From Salinispora pacifica CNR114 (GTDB taxonomy: Bacteria > Actinomycetota > Actinomycetes > Mycobacteriales > Micromonosporaceae), in contig NZ_KI911467.1 in NCBI RefSeq assembly GCF_000514775.1, positions 308,227 to 372,226 on the forward strand: a DNA stretch of 64,000 nucleotides, written 5' to 3'. Below the pieces are notes generated by a model. That model was not told the DNA's origin and did no database searches. It worked only from the letters and a program-made list of their open reading frames with translations. Positions 44,891 to 53,488 of this stretch are shown here, piece after piece. A program made the position numbers and the translations under genes. Positions within the stretch are counted from its first letter, which is position 1, and every line of letters begins with the position of its first letter.

Positions 44891-45889
44891 ATGACCGCGG
44901 TCGAGGTGACGGCAGAGTCGGTTCCGGCCGAGGCCCGCGACGCTGCCGGCAGGCGCAACCCGGCGCGGCCGGCGACCGCGACCGAACGGCTCGACCTGCG
45001 CCTGGTCCGCCACGCCGGCGACCTGGTCCTGCTGGCCCGGCCCCGTCAATGGGCCAAGACGGTGCTGGCCGTGCCGCTGGCCCTGCTCGACACTCCGGCC
45101 TGGACCGTCGGCGGGCTCGCCCGCACCGCCTGGGCGGTGCTGCTGTTCACCCTCGCCTCGTCGTTGGTGTACGTCGTCAACGACATCGCCGACCGTGACC
45201 TGGACCGGAGGCACCCGGCGAAACGGGCCCGGCCGGTGGCCAGCGGCCGGACCTCGGTGGCCACCGCCGTCGGGTTCGCCGGCGTCCTCGCCGGACTGCT
45301 GGGCCTGGCGTTCGCCGTCGGCCCCGCGCTGCCCGGGTGGCCGCTCGCCGCCTACCTGGTGCTGAACGTGGCCTACAGCCGCTGGCTCAAACACATCCCG
45401 CTGGTGGACATCAGCGTGGTGGCCACCGGGTTCGGGCTGCGGGTGGTGCTGGGCTACGCCGCGACCGGCGCGACCGTGTCGGTCTGGCTGCTGACCGCCG
45501 TCTTCACCGCCTGCCTGGTGCTGATCCTCGGCAAGCGACGCGGGGAACTCGCCACCCAGGGCACCGGGTACCGGCCCGCGCTGCGCGGCTACACCCTGAA
45601 CCTGGCCGATCACCTGATCAGCGTCAACGCCACCCTCACCGTCGCGGCGTTCCTGATGTACCTGCACACCGACGCCCCGATCGGCGTGCACCGCGAGGCC
45701 ATCGTGCTCGCCGCCGTGCCCCTGACCCTCCTGGCCATCTCCCGCTACCTGCAGGCCGTCCTGGTACACCACGGCGGCGCGGATCCGGTCCGCACCCTGC
45801 TGCGGGACCGGCTGATCGTCGGCTCCGCCGCCCTGCTGGCGGCGGCCGTCGGCGCCGGGCTGCTCGCCGCCTCCCTGCCAACCTCCTGA
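44891..45889 (+). CDS. UbiA family polyprenyl-phosphate phosphoribosyltransferase-like protein
   Basis: A 332-residue membrane protein with eight to nine helices; strong site GGAGGTCAGCC before the ATG. VLLARPRQWAKTVLAVPLAL is the start typical of decaprenyl-phosphate 5-phosphoribosyltransferase (Rv3806c type), and YVVNDIADRDLDRRHPAKRA with RPVASGRTS is the NDxxDxxxD prenyl-phosphate site. VAYSRWLKHIPLVDISVVAT and ILGKRRGELATQGTG also match that group. It likely joins a phosphoribose (or similar sugar phosphate) to a polyprenyl phosphate, creating a lipid-linked donor for the glycosyltransferases around it. Confidence 0.88.
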   Translation: MTAVEVTAESVPAEARDAAGRRNPARPATATERLDLRLVRHAGDLVLLARPRQWAKTVLAVPLALLDTPAWTVGGLARTAWAVLLFTLASSLVYVVNDIADRDLDRRHPAKRARPVASGRTSVATAVGFAGVLAGLLGLAFAVGPALPGWPLAAYLVLNVAYSRWLKHIPLVDISVVATGFGLRVVLGYAATGATVSVWLLTAVFTACLVLILGKRRGELATQGTGYRPALRGYTLNLADHLISVNATLTVAAFLMYLHTDAPIGVHREAIVLAAVPLTLLAISRYLQAVLVHHGGADPVRTLLRDRLIVGSAALLAAAVGAGLLAASLPTS

Positions 45890-45903
45890 AAGCGGTCTGC
45901 CTC

Positions 45904-46914
45904 ATGCCCGAACCCCTGGTCTCGGTCGTCGTACCGAACTACAACTACGCCCGCGCGATCGGGCTGTGCCTGGCCGCGCTACAGGCCCAGACCTATCCGA
46001 ACCTGGAGATCATCGTTGTGGACGACTGCAGCACCGACGACTCGGTCGCCGTGGCCCGCTCGTACGGCGTGCGGGTCGTGCGCACACCGGTCAACGGCGG
46101 CCCGTCGGTGGCCCGCAACCTGGGCGCGTCACACGCCCGAGGGGAGATCCTCTTCTTCGTCGACTCCGATGTCGCGGCCAGACCCGATGCGGTGGCGAAC
46201 GCGGTGGCGCTGCTGACCGAACGACCGCAGATCGGTGCGGTCTGCGGCAACTACGACCCGCAACCGTTGATCCGCGACAGTCTGCTGGAGGAGTACCGCT
46301 GCCTGCAGCAGTCCTACTGGCTGATCGCCGACGAGGGACGCATCTACACCCTGTACACCGCGCTGCTGGCCCTGCGCGCCGACGTGTTCGCCGAGATCGG
46401 GCCCTTCGACCCCCGGCTACGCGAGACCGAGAACGCCGACTACGGCCTGCGGCTGGCCCGCGCGTACGAGATCTGGCTGACGCCCACCGTCCGCGGCGTC
46501 CACGACCACGACCACGAACTGCGCGTCCTGGTCCGCAAGGTCTTCACCCGCACCATGCTGCACATCCCGATGTTCGCGCGGGCACCCCGCTTCCCCGGTG
46601 GGCTACGCAGCGGCCCGCGCGCCTGGAGCAGCGTGGCCGCCCCGGTCGTGCTCCTGACCGCGGTGGTGCCGGTGCTGCTCGGCGCGGTCTGGGCGGTGCT
46701 TCCCGCGGTCGGGTTCGCCGGCTACCTGCGCCTCGACTGGCCGATGTACCGGTTCGTCGCCGCCCGCCGCGGCCCGGTGTTCGTCGCCTACTTCGTCGCC
46801 ATGCACTTCCTGCTCAACCTGGTGATCGCCGTCGCAGCCGCCGTCGGTGTGTTCGGCCTGCTGACCTCGAGGACGTTCCGGCGGCTGTACGACAAGCCCG
46901 CGGAGGCGCTGTGA
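45904..46914 (+). CDS. GT2 glycosyltransferase with C-terminal membrane helices
   Basis: A 336-residue protein. VSVVVPNYNYARAIGLCLAA, EIIVVDDCSTDDSVAVARSY, NGGPSVARNLGASHARGEIL and DXD in FFVDSDVAARPDAV. Acceptor region: RETENADYGLRLARAYEIWL then VRGVHDHDHELRVLVRKVFT. C-terminal helices VVLLTAVVPVLLGAVWAVLP and FLLNLVIAVAAAVGVFGLL. Tandem paralogue of the next gene, with which it shares PNYNYA-like starts, the HDHDHE motif and the C-terminal TSRxFRRLYD motif. GTGA overlap with that gene. Confidence 0.92.
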   Translation: MPEPLVSVVVPNYNYARAIGLCLAALQAQTYPNLEIIVVDDCSTDDSVAVARSYGVRVVRTPVNGGPSVARNLGASHARGEILFFVDSDVAARPDAVANAVALLTERPQIGAVCGNYDPQPLIRDSLLEEYRCLQQSYWLIADEGRIYTLYTALLALRADVFAEIGPFDPRLRETENADYGLRLARAYEIWLTPTVRGVHDHDHELRVLVRKVFTRTMLHIPMFARAPRFPGGLRSGPRAWSSVAAPVVLLTAVVPVLLGAVWAVLPAVGFAGYLRLDWPMYRFVAARRGPVFVAYFVAMHFLLNLVIAVAAAVGVFGLLTSRTFRRLYDKPAEAL

Positions 46915-47933
46915 ACCCCACCCCGCTGGTCTCGGTCATCGTGCCGAGCTACAACTACGCCGCCTCGCTCGAGGTCTGCCTGCGCGCCGTGCTCGACCAG
47001 ACGTACCCGGCCATCGAGGTGCTCGTCGTGGACGACCACAGCACCGACGACTCGGCCGGCGTGGCCCGTTCCCTCGGCGTACGCGTGATCGCACTGCCGG
47101 ACAACGGTGGCTGCGGTCGGGCCCGCAACGTCGGGGTCGCCAACAGCGCCGGTGAGATCCTGTTCTTCGTTGACGCGGACGTGGCGATGGCCCCCGACGC
47201 GGTCGCCGAGGCCGTCGCCGTGCTCACCGCCGAGCCGCAGGTCGGCGCGGTGTGCGGGATCGAGGACCCGGAGCCGCTGCTGCACGACACGGCGATCGCG
47301 CGCTACCGGGGGTTGCAGTATCACCACTGGTCGGCCAGCGGGGAGGGGGAGGTCACCTTCCTCTTCCCGGCCATGTGCGCGATCCGACGGTCCGTCTACG
47401 ACCAGGTCGGCCCCTTCAACCCGGCGCTGAAACAGACCGAGGAGGTGGACTACGGCTACCGGCTGTCCCGCCGGCACCGCCTGCTGCTCACCTCCCGGGT
47501 ACGCGGCCGGCACGACCACGACCACGAGCTGCTGCCGCTGCTGCGCAAACTGTTCCACCGGGCCCGGCTGCGGATTCCGCTGTACGCCCGGGCCCGGCGG
47601 TTCGCCACCGGGTTCGAGACGGCCGCAAGGGCATGGGGGTCGCTGCTGGCGGCGGCCACCCTGCCCGCACTGCTGCTCGCCGCGCTGGCCGGGCCGGTGT
47701 GGCTGCTCGCCCCCGCCGCCCTGTTCGGCGCCTCAATCACCGTCGACCGTGCGATGTACGCGCTGGTGCTGCGGCGGCGGGGGGTACGTTTCCTGCTGTT
47801 CTTCGTGGCCGTGCACTTCATGGTCAACGTCACCATCACCACCGGAGTGGGCGTCGGGGTCCTGCAGTGGCTGACCTCCCGCCCGTTTCGCCGGTTGTAC
47901 GACAGCACCTTCCCGGTCGAGGCTCCGGCGTGA
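46911..47933 (+). CDS. GT2 glycosyltransferase, tandem paralogue
   Basis: A 340-residue protein, GTG start at 46911. VSVIVPSYNYAASLEVCLRA, VLVVDDHSTDDSAGVARSLG, ARNVGVANSAGEILFFVDAD, QTEEVDYGYRLSRRHRLLLT, RVRGRHDHDHELLPLLRKLF, then three helices and LTSRPFRRLYDSTF. Compared with 45904-46914 the domain order, length and most motifs are kept, so the pair comes from a tandem duplication and has probably diverged in donor or acceptor. Its stop overlaps the EEP gene by GTGA. Confidence 0.92.
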   Translation: MNPTPLVSVIVPSYNYAASLEVCLRAVLDQTYPAIEVLVVDDHSTDDSAGVARSLGVRVIALPDNGGCGRARNVGVANSAGEILFFVDADVAMAPDAVAEAVAVLTAEPQVGAVCGIEDPEPLLHDTAIARYRGLQYHHWSASGEGEVTFLFPAMCAIRRSVYDQVGPFNPALKQTEEVDYGYRLSRRHRLLLTSRVRGRHDHDHELLPLLRKLFHRARLRIPLYARARRFATGFETAARAWGSLLAAATLPALLLAALAGPVWLLAPAALFGASITVDRAMYALVLRRRGVRFLLFFVAVHFMVNVTITTGVGVGVLQWLTSRPFRRLYDSTFPVEAPA

Positions 47934-49117
47934 CGGCACCGCCCCACGCGGCCGCCGCGACGTTTCCCGCCGTGTCGGTCGCGGCGGACGCCGCGACGGT
48001 GGCCGACGATGAGCCGGTGCGGGTGGGGCAGGTCGGGCCGACGATCGCCGGTGGGCCCACCGATCGGTGGTGGCGGCGCTGGCCGCGCCGGGCCCTACTC
48101 GCGGCTGCGGCGCTGTGGCTGGGCTTCACCACCGCGCACCTGCTGCTCAGCGGCCGACTCTGGTGGTGGCGGTTGGCCGACCTGCTACCGCCGATCGCCT
48201 TCCTCGCGACCCCGGTGCTGCTCGCGGTGGTCGCGGCCGGGAGCCGGCGGGCCCGCCGACCGGTGACGTTGCTGTCGCTCGCGGCCCTGCTGCTCGGCGC
48301 CGGTCTGACCGGGGTGAACCTGCCGGGACCGCTGCGGCCGGCGCCGCCGGTGCCGGCGGACGCGCTGCGGGTGGTGTCCTGGAACACCGAGTACTGGCAT
48401 TCGGCGGGCCGGACCACCGAGTTCTACGACCTGCTGCGCGCCCAACGCGCGGACGTGTACCTGTTGCAGGAGTACCTCGACGAGGTGGACGGGGAGGTGG
48501 TCCGCGCCGACGAACTCGACCAGGTTCGCCGGCAGCTGCCTGGCTACCACCTCGCGGTGGTGGGTGAACTGCTCACCCTCTCCCGGTACCCGATCGTGGC
48601 CGCCACGCCGCTGTCCGCCTCCGGCCTGCCGCCCGCGCCGACCGACTTCACCGACTTCTGGAACCACCAGGTGCTGCGCACCGACCTGCTGGTCGACGGT
48701 CGGGTGGTGTCCGCCTACAACGCGCACCTGCCGGTTCCGCTCTGGGCCGGCGGTCCGAGCCTGTTCAGCGGCGCCTTCCACGAGGCGATCCGCACCCAAC
48801 ACGAACGCCGGGTGCCACAGTTTCGGGCGTTGGCCGCCGACGTGGCGGACAACCCCCACCCGATCCTGGTCGCCGGAGACCTGAACACCTCACCGGCGAT
48901 GGGCGACGCCCACCGGTTCCCCCCGCGGCTGCGCGACGCCGGCCACGCCAGCCGCTCCGCGTACCCCGTCTCCTGGTCAGCCGGAGGCCCGAGCCTGCTG
49001 CTGTGGCGGCTGGACTGGGCGCTGGTCTCCGACGACGTCGAGGTGCATCGCTACGAGTTCCGGGACCCCGCCGGTCACTCCGACCATCGGCTCCAGTTCC
49101 TGTCGATCTCGGTCTGA
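47930..49117 (+). CDS. membrane-tethered endonuclease/exonuclease/phosphatase (EEP) protein
   Basis: A 395-residue protein, GTG at 47930. After an Ala-rich head come three helices (ALLAAAALWLGFTTAHLLLS, LADLLPPIAFLATPVLLAVV, VTLLSLAALLLGAGLTGVNL). From ~145 is the EEP fold: LRVVSWNTEYWHSAG (Asn ligand), VYLLQEYLDE (catalytic Glu), SAYNAHLPV, ILVAGDLNTSPAMGD (GDLN) and GHSDHRLQF (SDH, catalytic His). The three helices place the enzyme on the outer face. EEP phosphatases remove phosphate from inositol and lipid phosphates; here dephosphorylation of a polyprenyl-linked sugar phosphate is my inference. Confidence 0.85.
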   Translation: MTAPPHAAAATFPAVSVAADAATVADDEPVRVGQVGPTIAGGPTDRWWRRWPRRALLAAAALWLGFTTAHLLLSGRLWWWRLADLLPPIAFLATPVLLAVVAAGSRRARRPVTLLSLAALLLGAGLTGVNLPGPLRPAPPVPADALRVVSWNTEYWHSAGRTTEFYDLLRAQRADVYLLQEYLDEVDGEVVRADELDQVRRQLPGYHLAVVGELLTLSRYPIVAATPLSASGLPPAPTDFTDFWNHQVLRTDLLVDGRVVSAYNAHLPVPLWAGGPSLFSGAFHEAIRTQHERRVPQFRALAADVADNPHPILVAGDLNTSPAMGDAHRFPPRLRDAGHASRSAYPVSWSAGGPSLLLWRLDWALVSDDVEVHRYEFRDPAGHSDHRLQFLSISV

Positions 49118-49133
49118 ACCGGGGAGGAGTGCC

Positions 49134-51233
49134 ATGACCTCGACGACCGGTGTGGCCCAGACGGTGGCGCTCGGAGCCGGCAGCATCCCCGGCGGGTCCG
49201 AGCCGCCCGCGCCGACGGTGTCGGTGATCGTGCCCAACTACAACAAGGCCGCCAGTCTCGCCGACTGCCTGCGGTCAATCCAGGAGCAGACCCGCCGGCC
49301 CGTCGAGATCATCGTGGTGGACGACGCGAGCACCGACCGGTCCCGGGAGATCGCGGCCGGATTCGGCTGCCAGCTGATCGCGCTGCCCACCAACCGGGGC
49401 GTCTCGGCCGCCCGCAACATCGGTGCCGCCGCGGCCAGCGGCGATGTGCTGTTCTTTCTCGACTCCGACATCGCCCTCGCGCCGGAGGCGATCGCCACCG
49501 CGGTGCGAACCCTGCGCGCGCATCCCGACTGTGCCGTCGTCCAGGGCATCTACGATGCCCAGCCGCTGCACGACGGCGGCCCGGTGGAGGTCTACAAGAC
49601 CCTGTTCGAGCACTACTGGCGCCGACGGGGCGCCGGGGTGACCGATGCCACGCTGTTCGCGTTGACGGCCATTCCCCGACCGGTGTTCGAGGAGGTTGGC
49701 GGCTTCGATGAGACGCTGCGTGACGCCGAGGACATCGAGTTCGGCACCCGACTGCCGGCCCGCTACGAGATTCGGATGAGCGCGGACGTACTGGGCCGAC
49801 ACGACGACGTGGACCGGTTCTGGCCGTACCTGTCCGAGCACGTCAGCCGCGCCGTGGGCTACGGTCGGCTGCTCGCCAACATGCTGGCCGGGCACCGTCG
49901 TACGGCGACCGACACCACCGGCACCCGACCGGACGGGGGTCGGACCGGCAAGACGGTGGACAGGGCTGCCGTCGCCGCCATGCTCTGTTGCGCCGGGGTG
50001 CCGCTGACCCTGCCGCTCGCGGCGGTCGCCGTCCAACTGATCGTCGTCCCCCTGCTGCTGGCGGCCGGTTTCGCCGTGGTCGACCGAGGCCTGCTCGGCT
50101 TCGTCCGGCGCCGCCGGGGGCACCTGTTCCTGGCGTACTTCGTCGGTATGCACATGCTCATGCACGCCACCCAACTCGTCGGGATGGCCGCCGGCGCTGC
50201 TGTCGCCACCGTGGACCTCCGCCGCCGCCGACGCGGTGGCATGGCAGGCCGGCGGCGGCTACTGCACCGGGCCGTCACCGTGCTGTTCGTGGCACTGTTG
50301 GCCGTTGGTCTGGTCACCGTGCTGCGCGGGCAGGACTGGCGCCCCGTCCGGGAACTGGCGGCGAGCCTGGACCTGAGCACCGTCTATCTCGCGCTCGGCG
50401 CGGCCTTCACCATCAACTGCGTCGGTCTGGTGTTCGGGGTGCTCTCCTGGCGGGCGCTCTTTGCTGACCTCGGGGCCCGAGTGGACCCGTGGACCGCCTC
50501 CCGGATCTTCTTCGTCGGGTTCCTGGTGAAGTTCGTACCCGGCCGGTTCGTCGCCCTGCCGGTACTCCTTCGCCTGGGCAAGGCCGTCGACGTGGGGCCG
50601 GTCCGGCTCGCCTCGGTGTTCATGGTGAGCTGGGGCATCGTGGCGTTGACCGGGGTGACCGTCGGACTCGGCGCCGGGCCGGCGGTCGCCGGCACGCAGA
50701 CGTGGTGGCTGCTCGGGCTGGCGGCGTTGCCGGTGCTCGCGCTGTTGATCCGGCCGGACCTGCTCAACCTGGGCATCCGTACCGCCGCGCGGGTGCTCCG
50801 CCGGCCCGCCCCGACGTTCGCCGCGTCCCGGTCGGGACTGCGGCGGGCCATCGTCACCCAGTCCCTGTCCTGGATCATCTCCGGACACCACCTCTGGCTG
50901 CTCGCCGTGGTCGCGGGTGCGCCACCAGGGCGCGCCTACCTGCTCTGCGTGGCCGGGTTCGCCCTGGCCACCGTGGCCGGGCTGGTGGTGCTGGTGGCCC
51001 CGGACGGGATCGGGGTCCGGGAGGGGGTGCTCGCCCTGGCGCTGGCGACCGTCCTGCCACTGCCCCTGGCCGGCACGGTGGTGTTGGCCAGCCGAATCGT
51101 CTCGATGCTCAGCGATGTCGTCGTCGGAGCAGGTGGGCTGCTGCTCGCCGAATACCTACACCGACGTCGACGCCGAGCACCGCCGGCGACACCGGCCGTG
51201 GGGAGAGCCGAGGGCCGGACTGGTGCCCGCTGA
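49134..51233 (+). CDS. GT2 glycosyltransferase fused to flippase-like UPF0104 membrane domain
   Basis: A 699-residue protein. Residues ~25-270: GT2 domain (VSVIVPNYNKAASLADCLRS, IIVVDDASTDRSREIAAGFG, DXD in VLFFLDSDIALAPEA, LRDAEDIEFGTRL, VLGRHDDVDRFWPYL). ~280-360: the usual GT2 helices. ~380-680: eight-helix LPG-synthase/UPF0104-type domain (RAVTVLFVALLAVGLVTVLR, RIFFVGFLVKFVPGRFVALP, LVAPDGIGVREGVLALALAT). GxxxxKxxPG and DGIGVREG are the classic signatures. In other cell-envelope systems this domain is proposed to move lipid-linked intermediates. The fusion therefore couples synthesis and transfer. Last gene of the right operon; GGGGAGGAG precedes its start. Confidence 0.9.
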   Translation: MTSTTGVAQTVALGAGSIPGGSEPPAPTVSVIVPNYNKAASLADCLRSIQEQTRRPVEIIVVDDASTDRSREIAAGFGCQLIALPTNRGVSAARNIGAAAASGDVLFFLDSDIALAPEAIATAVRTLRAHPDCAVVQGIYDAQPLHDGGPVEVYKTLFEHYWRRRGAGVTDATLFALTAIPRPVFEEVGGFDETLRDAEDIEFGTRLPARYEIRMSADVLGRHDDVDRFWPYLSEHVSRAVGYGRLLANMLAGHRRTATDTTGTRPDGGRTGKTVDRAAVAAMLCCAGVPLTLPLAAVAVQLIVVPLLLAAGFAVVDRGLLGFVRRRRGHLFLAYFVGMHMLMHATQLVGMAAGAAVATVDLRRRRRGGMAGRRRLLHRAVTVLFVALLAVGLVTVLRGQDWRPVRELAASLDLSTVYLALGAAFTINCVGLVFGVLSWRALFADLGARVDPWTASRIFFVGFLVKFVPGRFVALPVLLRLGKAVDVGPVRLASVFMVSWGIVALTGVTVGLGAGPAVAGTQTWWLLGLAALPVLALLIRPDLLNLGIRTAARVLRRPAPTFAASRSGLRRAIVTQSLSWIISGHHLWLLAVVAGAPPGRAYLLCVAGFALATVAGLVVLVAPDGIGVREGVLALALATVLPLPLAGTVVLASRIVSMLSDVVVGAGGLLLAEYLHRRRRRAPPATPAVGRAEGRTGAR

Positions 51234-51470
51234 CCTGGTTGCGGCGCGTGCCGTCATACCTCGCGCTCGGCAGTACCGCTGCGGTGGTCGGCGCGGTCAC
51301 CGGCGCGGTCACCGGTGCGGTTGGGCTGTCGGTGATGTCCGCTCCGAGAATCGGGTGCCGTCCGGCGGGCGGGGATGTGCTGCTCGGATTGCCCGGCATG
51401 CCCAGTGGCTGGACACCGGTGTGGTGGCGCTGCTCGCCTTGTGGCTGTGGCGAACCGGCTGGGCCGGCGG

Positions 51471-53378
51471 TCAGCCGGGCAGACCGACCGTGGCCGGCTG
51501 CTCGGTGTACGGATGCTCGGTCTCCACCAGGTGGACGGCGTACGCCCGCAGTAGCGCATGCATACCGTAGCGGCAACCCGGGCCGCGCTGGATGAGGTGG
51601 GCGCGGGCCAGCAGGTCCAGCAGCCGCCACGCCTCCGCGACGGTGGTGCCGAGGATTCCGGCCGCGGCCTGCGGCTCCACCTCCGGGTCGCAGTGGCGGC
51701 CGAGCAGCCGGAACGCGCGGGCGGCATCTGCCGGCAGCCGCCGGTAGGACCAGGAGAGCACCGCACGTACGCCGGTGCGCCGGTCGCCACCGGCGTCGAG
51801 CAGGTCCAGTCGATGGCGTTGGTCAGCCAGTTCCTGGACCAGGTGGGCCAGCGGTGTGCCCGGCCGGCTGTCGGTCACCTCGGCCGCCAGTCGCAGCGCC
51901 AACGGTAGCCGGGCGCACTGCGTGGCCAGCGCCGCCGTCGCGCCCGGCTCAGTGGTGAGCCGTGGGTCGGTCAACCGACGGATCAGTACCACGGCGTCGT
52001 CCTGGGGCAGCAGGTCCAACTCGATGCGCCGGGCACCATGCCGCGCCACCAGGGCGGCGAGTGAGTCTCGGCTGGTCACCACGACGAAGCAGGACGGCGA
52101 GCCCGGTAGCAGCGGACGGATCTGCTCGGCGGAGACGGCGTTGTCGAGCAGCACGAGCATCTGTCGGCCATCCATGCGGCTGCGGTACGCCGCGGCCCGC
52201 TCCTCCGTGCTCGGTGGAAGGTCGGTACCGGTGACACCGAGCCCGCGTAGGAACCCGGCGAGGGCCTGCCGAGCCGCCACCGGCGGATCCGCGTCGTGCC
52301 CCCGCAGATCCACATGGAGCTGGCCGTCGGGGAACCAGCCGCGTACCCGGTGGGCCCAGCGTACGGCCAGGGCGGTCTTGCCCACCCCGGCCGTACCGGA
52401 CACGGCGACGAGGGCGGTTGGAGCCGCACCGGCGGAGGTCGGCCCCGGCCGTGCGGGCCGTTCGGCGAGGAGCCGGTCCAGGTGGTGTAGTTCGGCGCCG
52501 CGCCCGGTGAAGTCGGGAATGTCGGCGGGTAACTGGGCTGGCACCACGAAGACCTCACCGGTGGCTGCGGTGCGTGTTGCCGGGACGGTTCCCGGCTCGG
52601 CTGGTGTCGCCGGCGGCGCCTCGTCGTGCAGCAGCGCGGTGTGCGCGGTGGCCAGTTGCGGTCCTGGCCCCACCCCGAGTTCTTCGGTCAACAACCGCCG
52701 CACCTGGTGATACCGGCTGAAGGCGCGGGAACGGCGTCCAGCGGCGTGGTAGGCACGGATCAGGCGGGCCTGGGCCGACTCGTCCAGTGGCTGGGCCGCG
52801 GCGGCCTCCTCCAACACGGGCAGTGCCTCCTCCGCCCGGCCCGCGGCGATCATCATGTCGCCGTAGCGGTCGAGCGCGGCCTGCCGCTCGGCGGCCAGGG
52901 CGACCACCTTGGGATGGGCGGTCAGCGTGGGGATGTCGGCCAGCGGCGAACCGTTCCACAGCGCGAGCGATTGCCCGAGCAGGTCGGCCGCGCCGTTGAT
53001 CTCGCCCCGGTGGGCGAGGCCGGTCGCCGCGGTGACCTGGTGTCGAAACCGCACCGCGTCGACCGCGCTGGCTGGCACGTGTAGGGCATAGCCGTCACCG
53101 ACCTGGCGCAGGATCTGGCTCGGTGCCCGTCGTCGCCGGTCCGGCTCGAGGATAGAGCGCAGGTGTTTGACGTGTGTCTGGATCACATTTCGGGCGGTGG
53201 GCGGCGGTAGTCGGTCGGGCCACACCGCCGCCATGATCTGGGCGTGTGACAACGGCTGTCCGCAGACGATCGTCAGCAGTCCCAACATGGCTCGTTGGGC
53301 TGCGGGGCCGAGATTCAGGGGTTCGTGGTCGCGCCAGGCAGAAACCGGGCCGAGGATCTGAATTCGCACAGTCGCCAC
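51471..53378 (-). CDS. SARP/AfsR-type transcriptional activator with NB-ARC ATPase
   Basis: A 635-residue protein; start taken as the GTG at 53378 after GGAGAC. Residues ~5-95: OmpR-type winged helix (VRIQILGPVSAWRDHEPLNL, QRAMLGLLTIVCGQPLSHAQ, NVIQTHVKHLRSILEP). ~100-245: BTAD (DAVRFRHQVTAATGLAHRGE, RAYHAAGRRSRAFSRYHQVR). From ~290: NB-ARC ATPase with Walker A SGTAGVGKTALAVRWAHRV and QMLVLLDNAVSAEQIRPLLP. The TPR tail of AfsR is absent, so it is a medium-length SARP. SARPs activate biosynthetic operons via 11-base-spaced direct repeats; such repeats precede the aminotransferase operon. Confidence 0.92.
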   Translation of the reverse strand: MATVRIQILGPVSAWRDHEPLNLGPAAQRAMLGLLTIVCGQPLSHAQIMAAVWPDRLPPPTARNVIQTHVKHLRSILEPDRRRRAPSQILRQVGDGYALHVPASAVDAVRFRHQVTAATGLAHRGEINGAADLLGQSLALWNGSPLADIPTLTAHPKVVALAAERQAALDRYGDMMIAAGRAEEALPVLEEAAAAQPLDESAQARLIRAYHAAGRRSRAFSRYHQVRRLLTEELGVGPGPQLATAHTALLHDEAPPATPAEPGTVPATRTAATGEVFVVPAQLPADIPDFTGRGAELHHLDRLLAERPARPGPTSAGAAPTALVAVSGTAGVGKTALAVRWAHRVRGWFPDGQLHVDLRGHDADPPVAARQALAGFLRGLGVTGTDLPPSTEERAAAYRSRMDGRQMLVLLDNAVSAEQIRPLLPGSPSCFVVVTSRDSLAALVARHGARRIELDLLPQDDAVVLIRRLTDPRLTTEPGATAALATQCARLPLALRLAAEVTDSRPGTPLAHLVQELADQRHRLDLLDAGGDRRTGVRAVLSWSYRRLPADAARAFRLLGRHCDPEVEPQAAAGILGTTVAEAWRLLDLLARAHLIQRGPGCRYGMHALLRAYAVHLVETEHPYTEQPATVGLPG

Positions 53379-53466
53379 CGTCTCCAGTTGTGCCGACGTC
53401 GCCGCCCGCAACGGTTAACTGTATTTAGCGTTCGCCTACTTCAAGCTAATCAATGCTGGCGGACAC

Positions 53467-53488
53467 TGCAACGGGCGGGAACGTTGCA
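53467..53488. promoter_or_regulatory. inverted repeat upstream of the SARP gene
   Basis: TGCAACG (53467-53473) and CGTTGCA (53482-53488) form a perfect 7-8-7 inverted repeat about 100 bases before the SARP start. It may bind a regulator controlling the SARP gene. Confidence 0.45.

Noticed and set aside
51234..51470. Possible small membrane protein in the gap between the fusion gene and the SARP gene
   Set aside because: Hydrophobic text appears in two different frames (VVGAVTGAVTGAVGLSV and VVALLALWLWRTGW) with no start site; at most a remnant, too weak to call.
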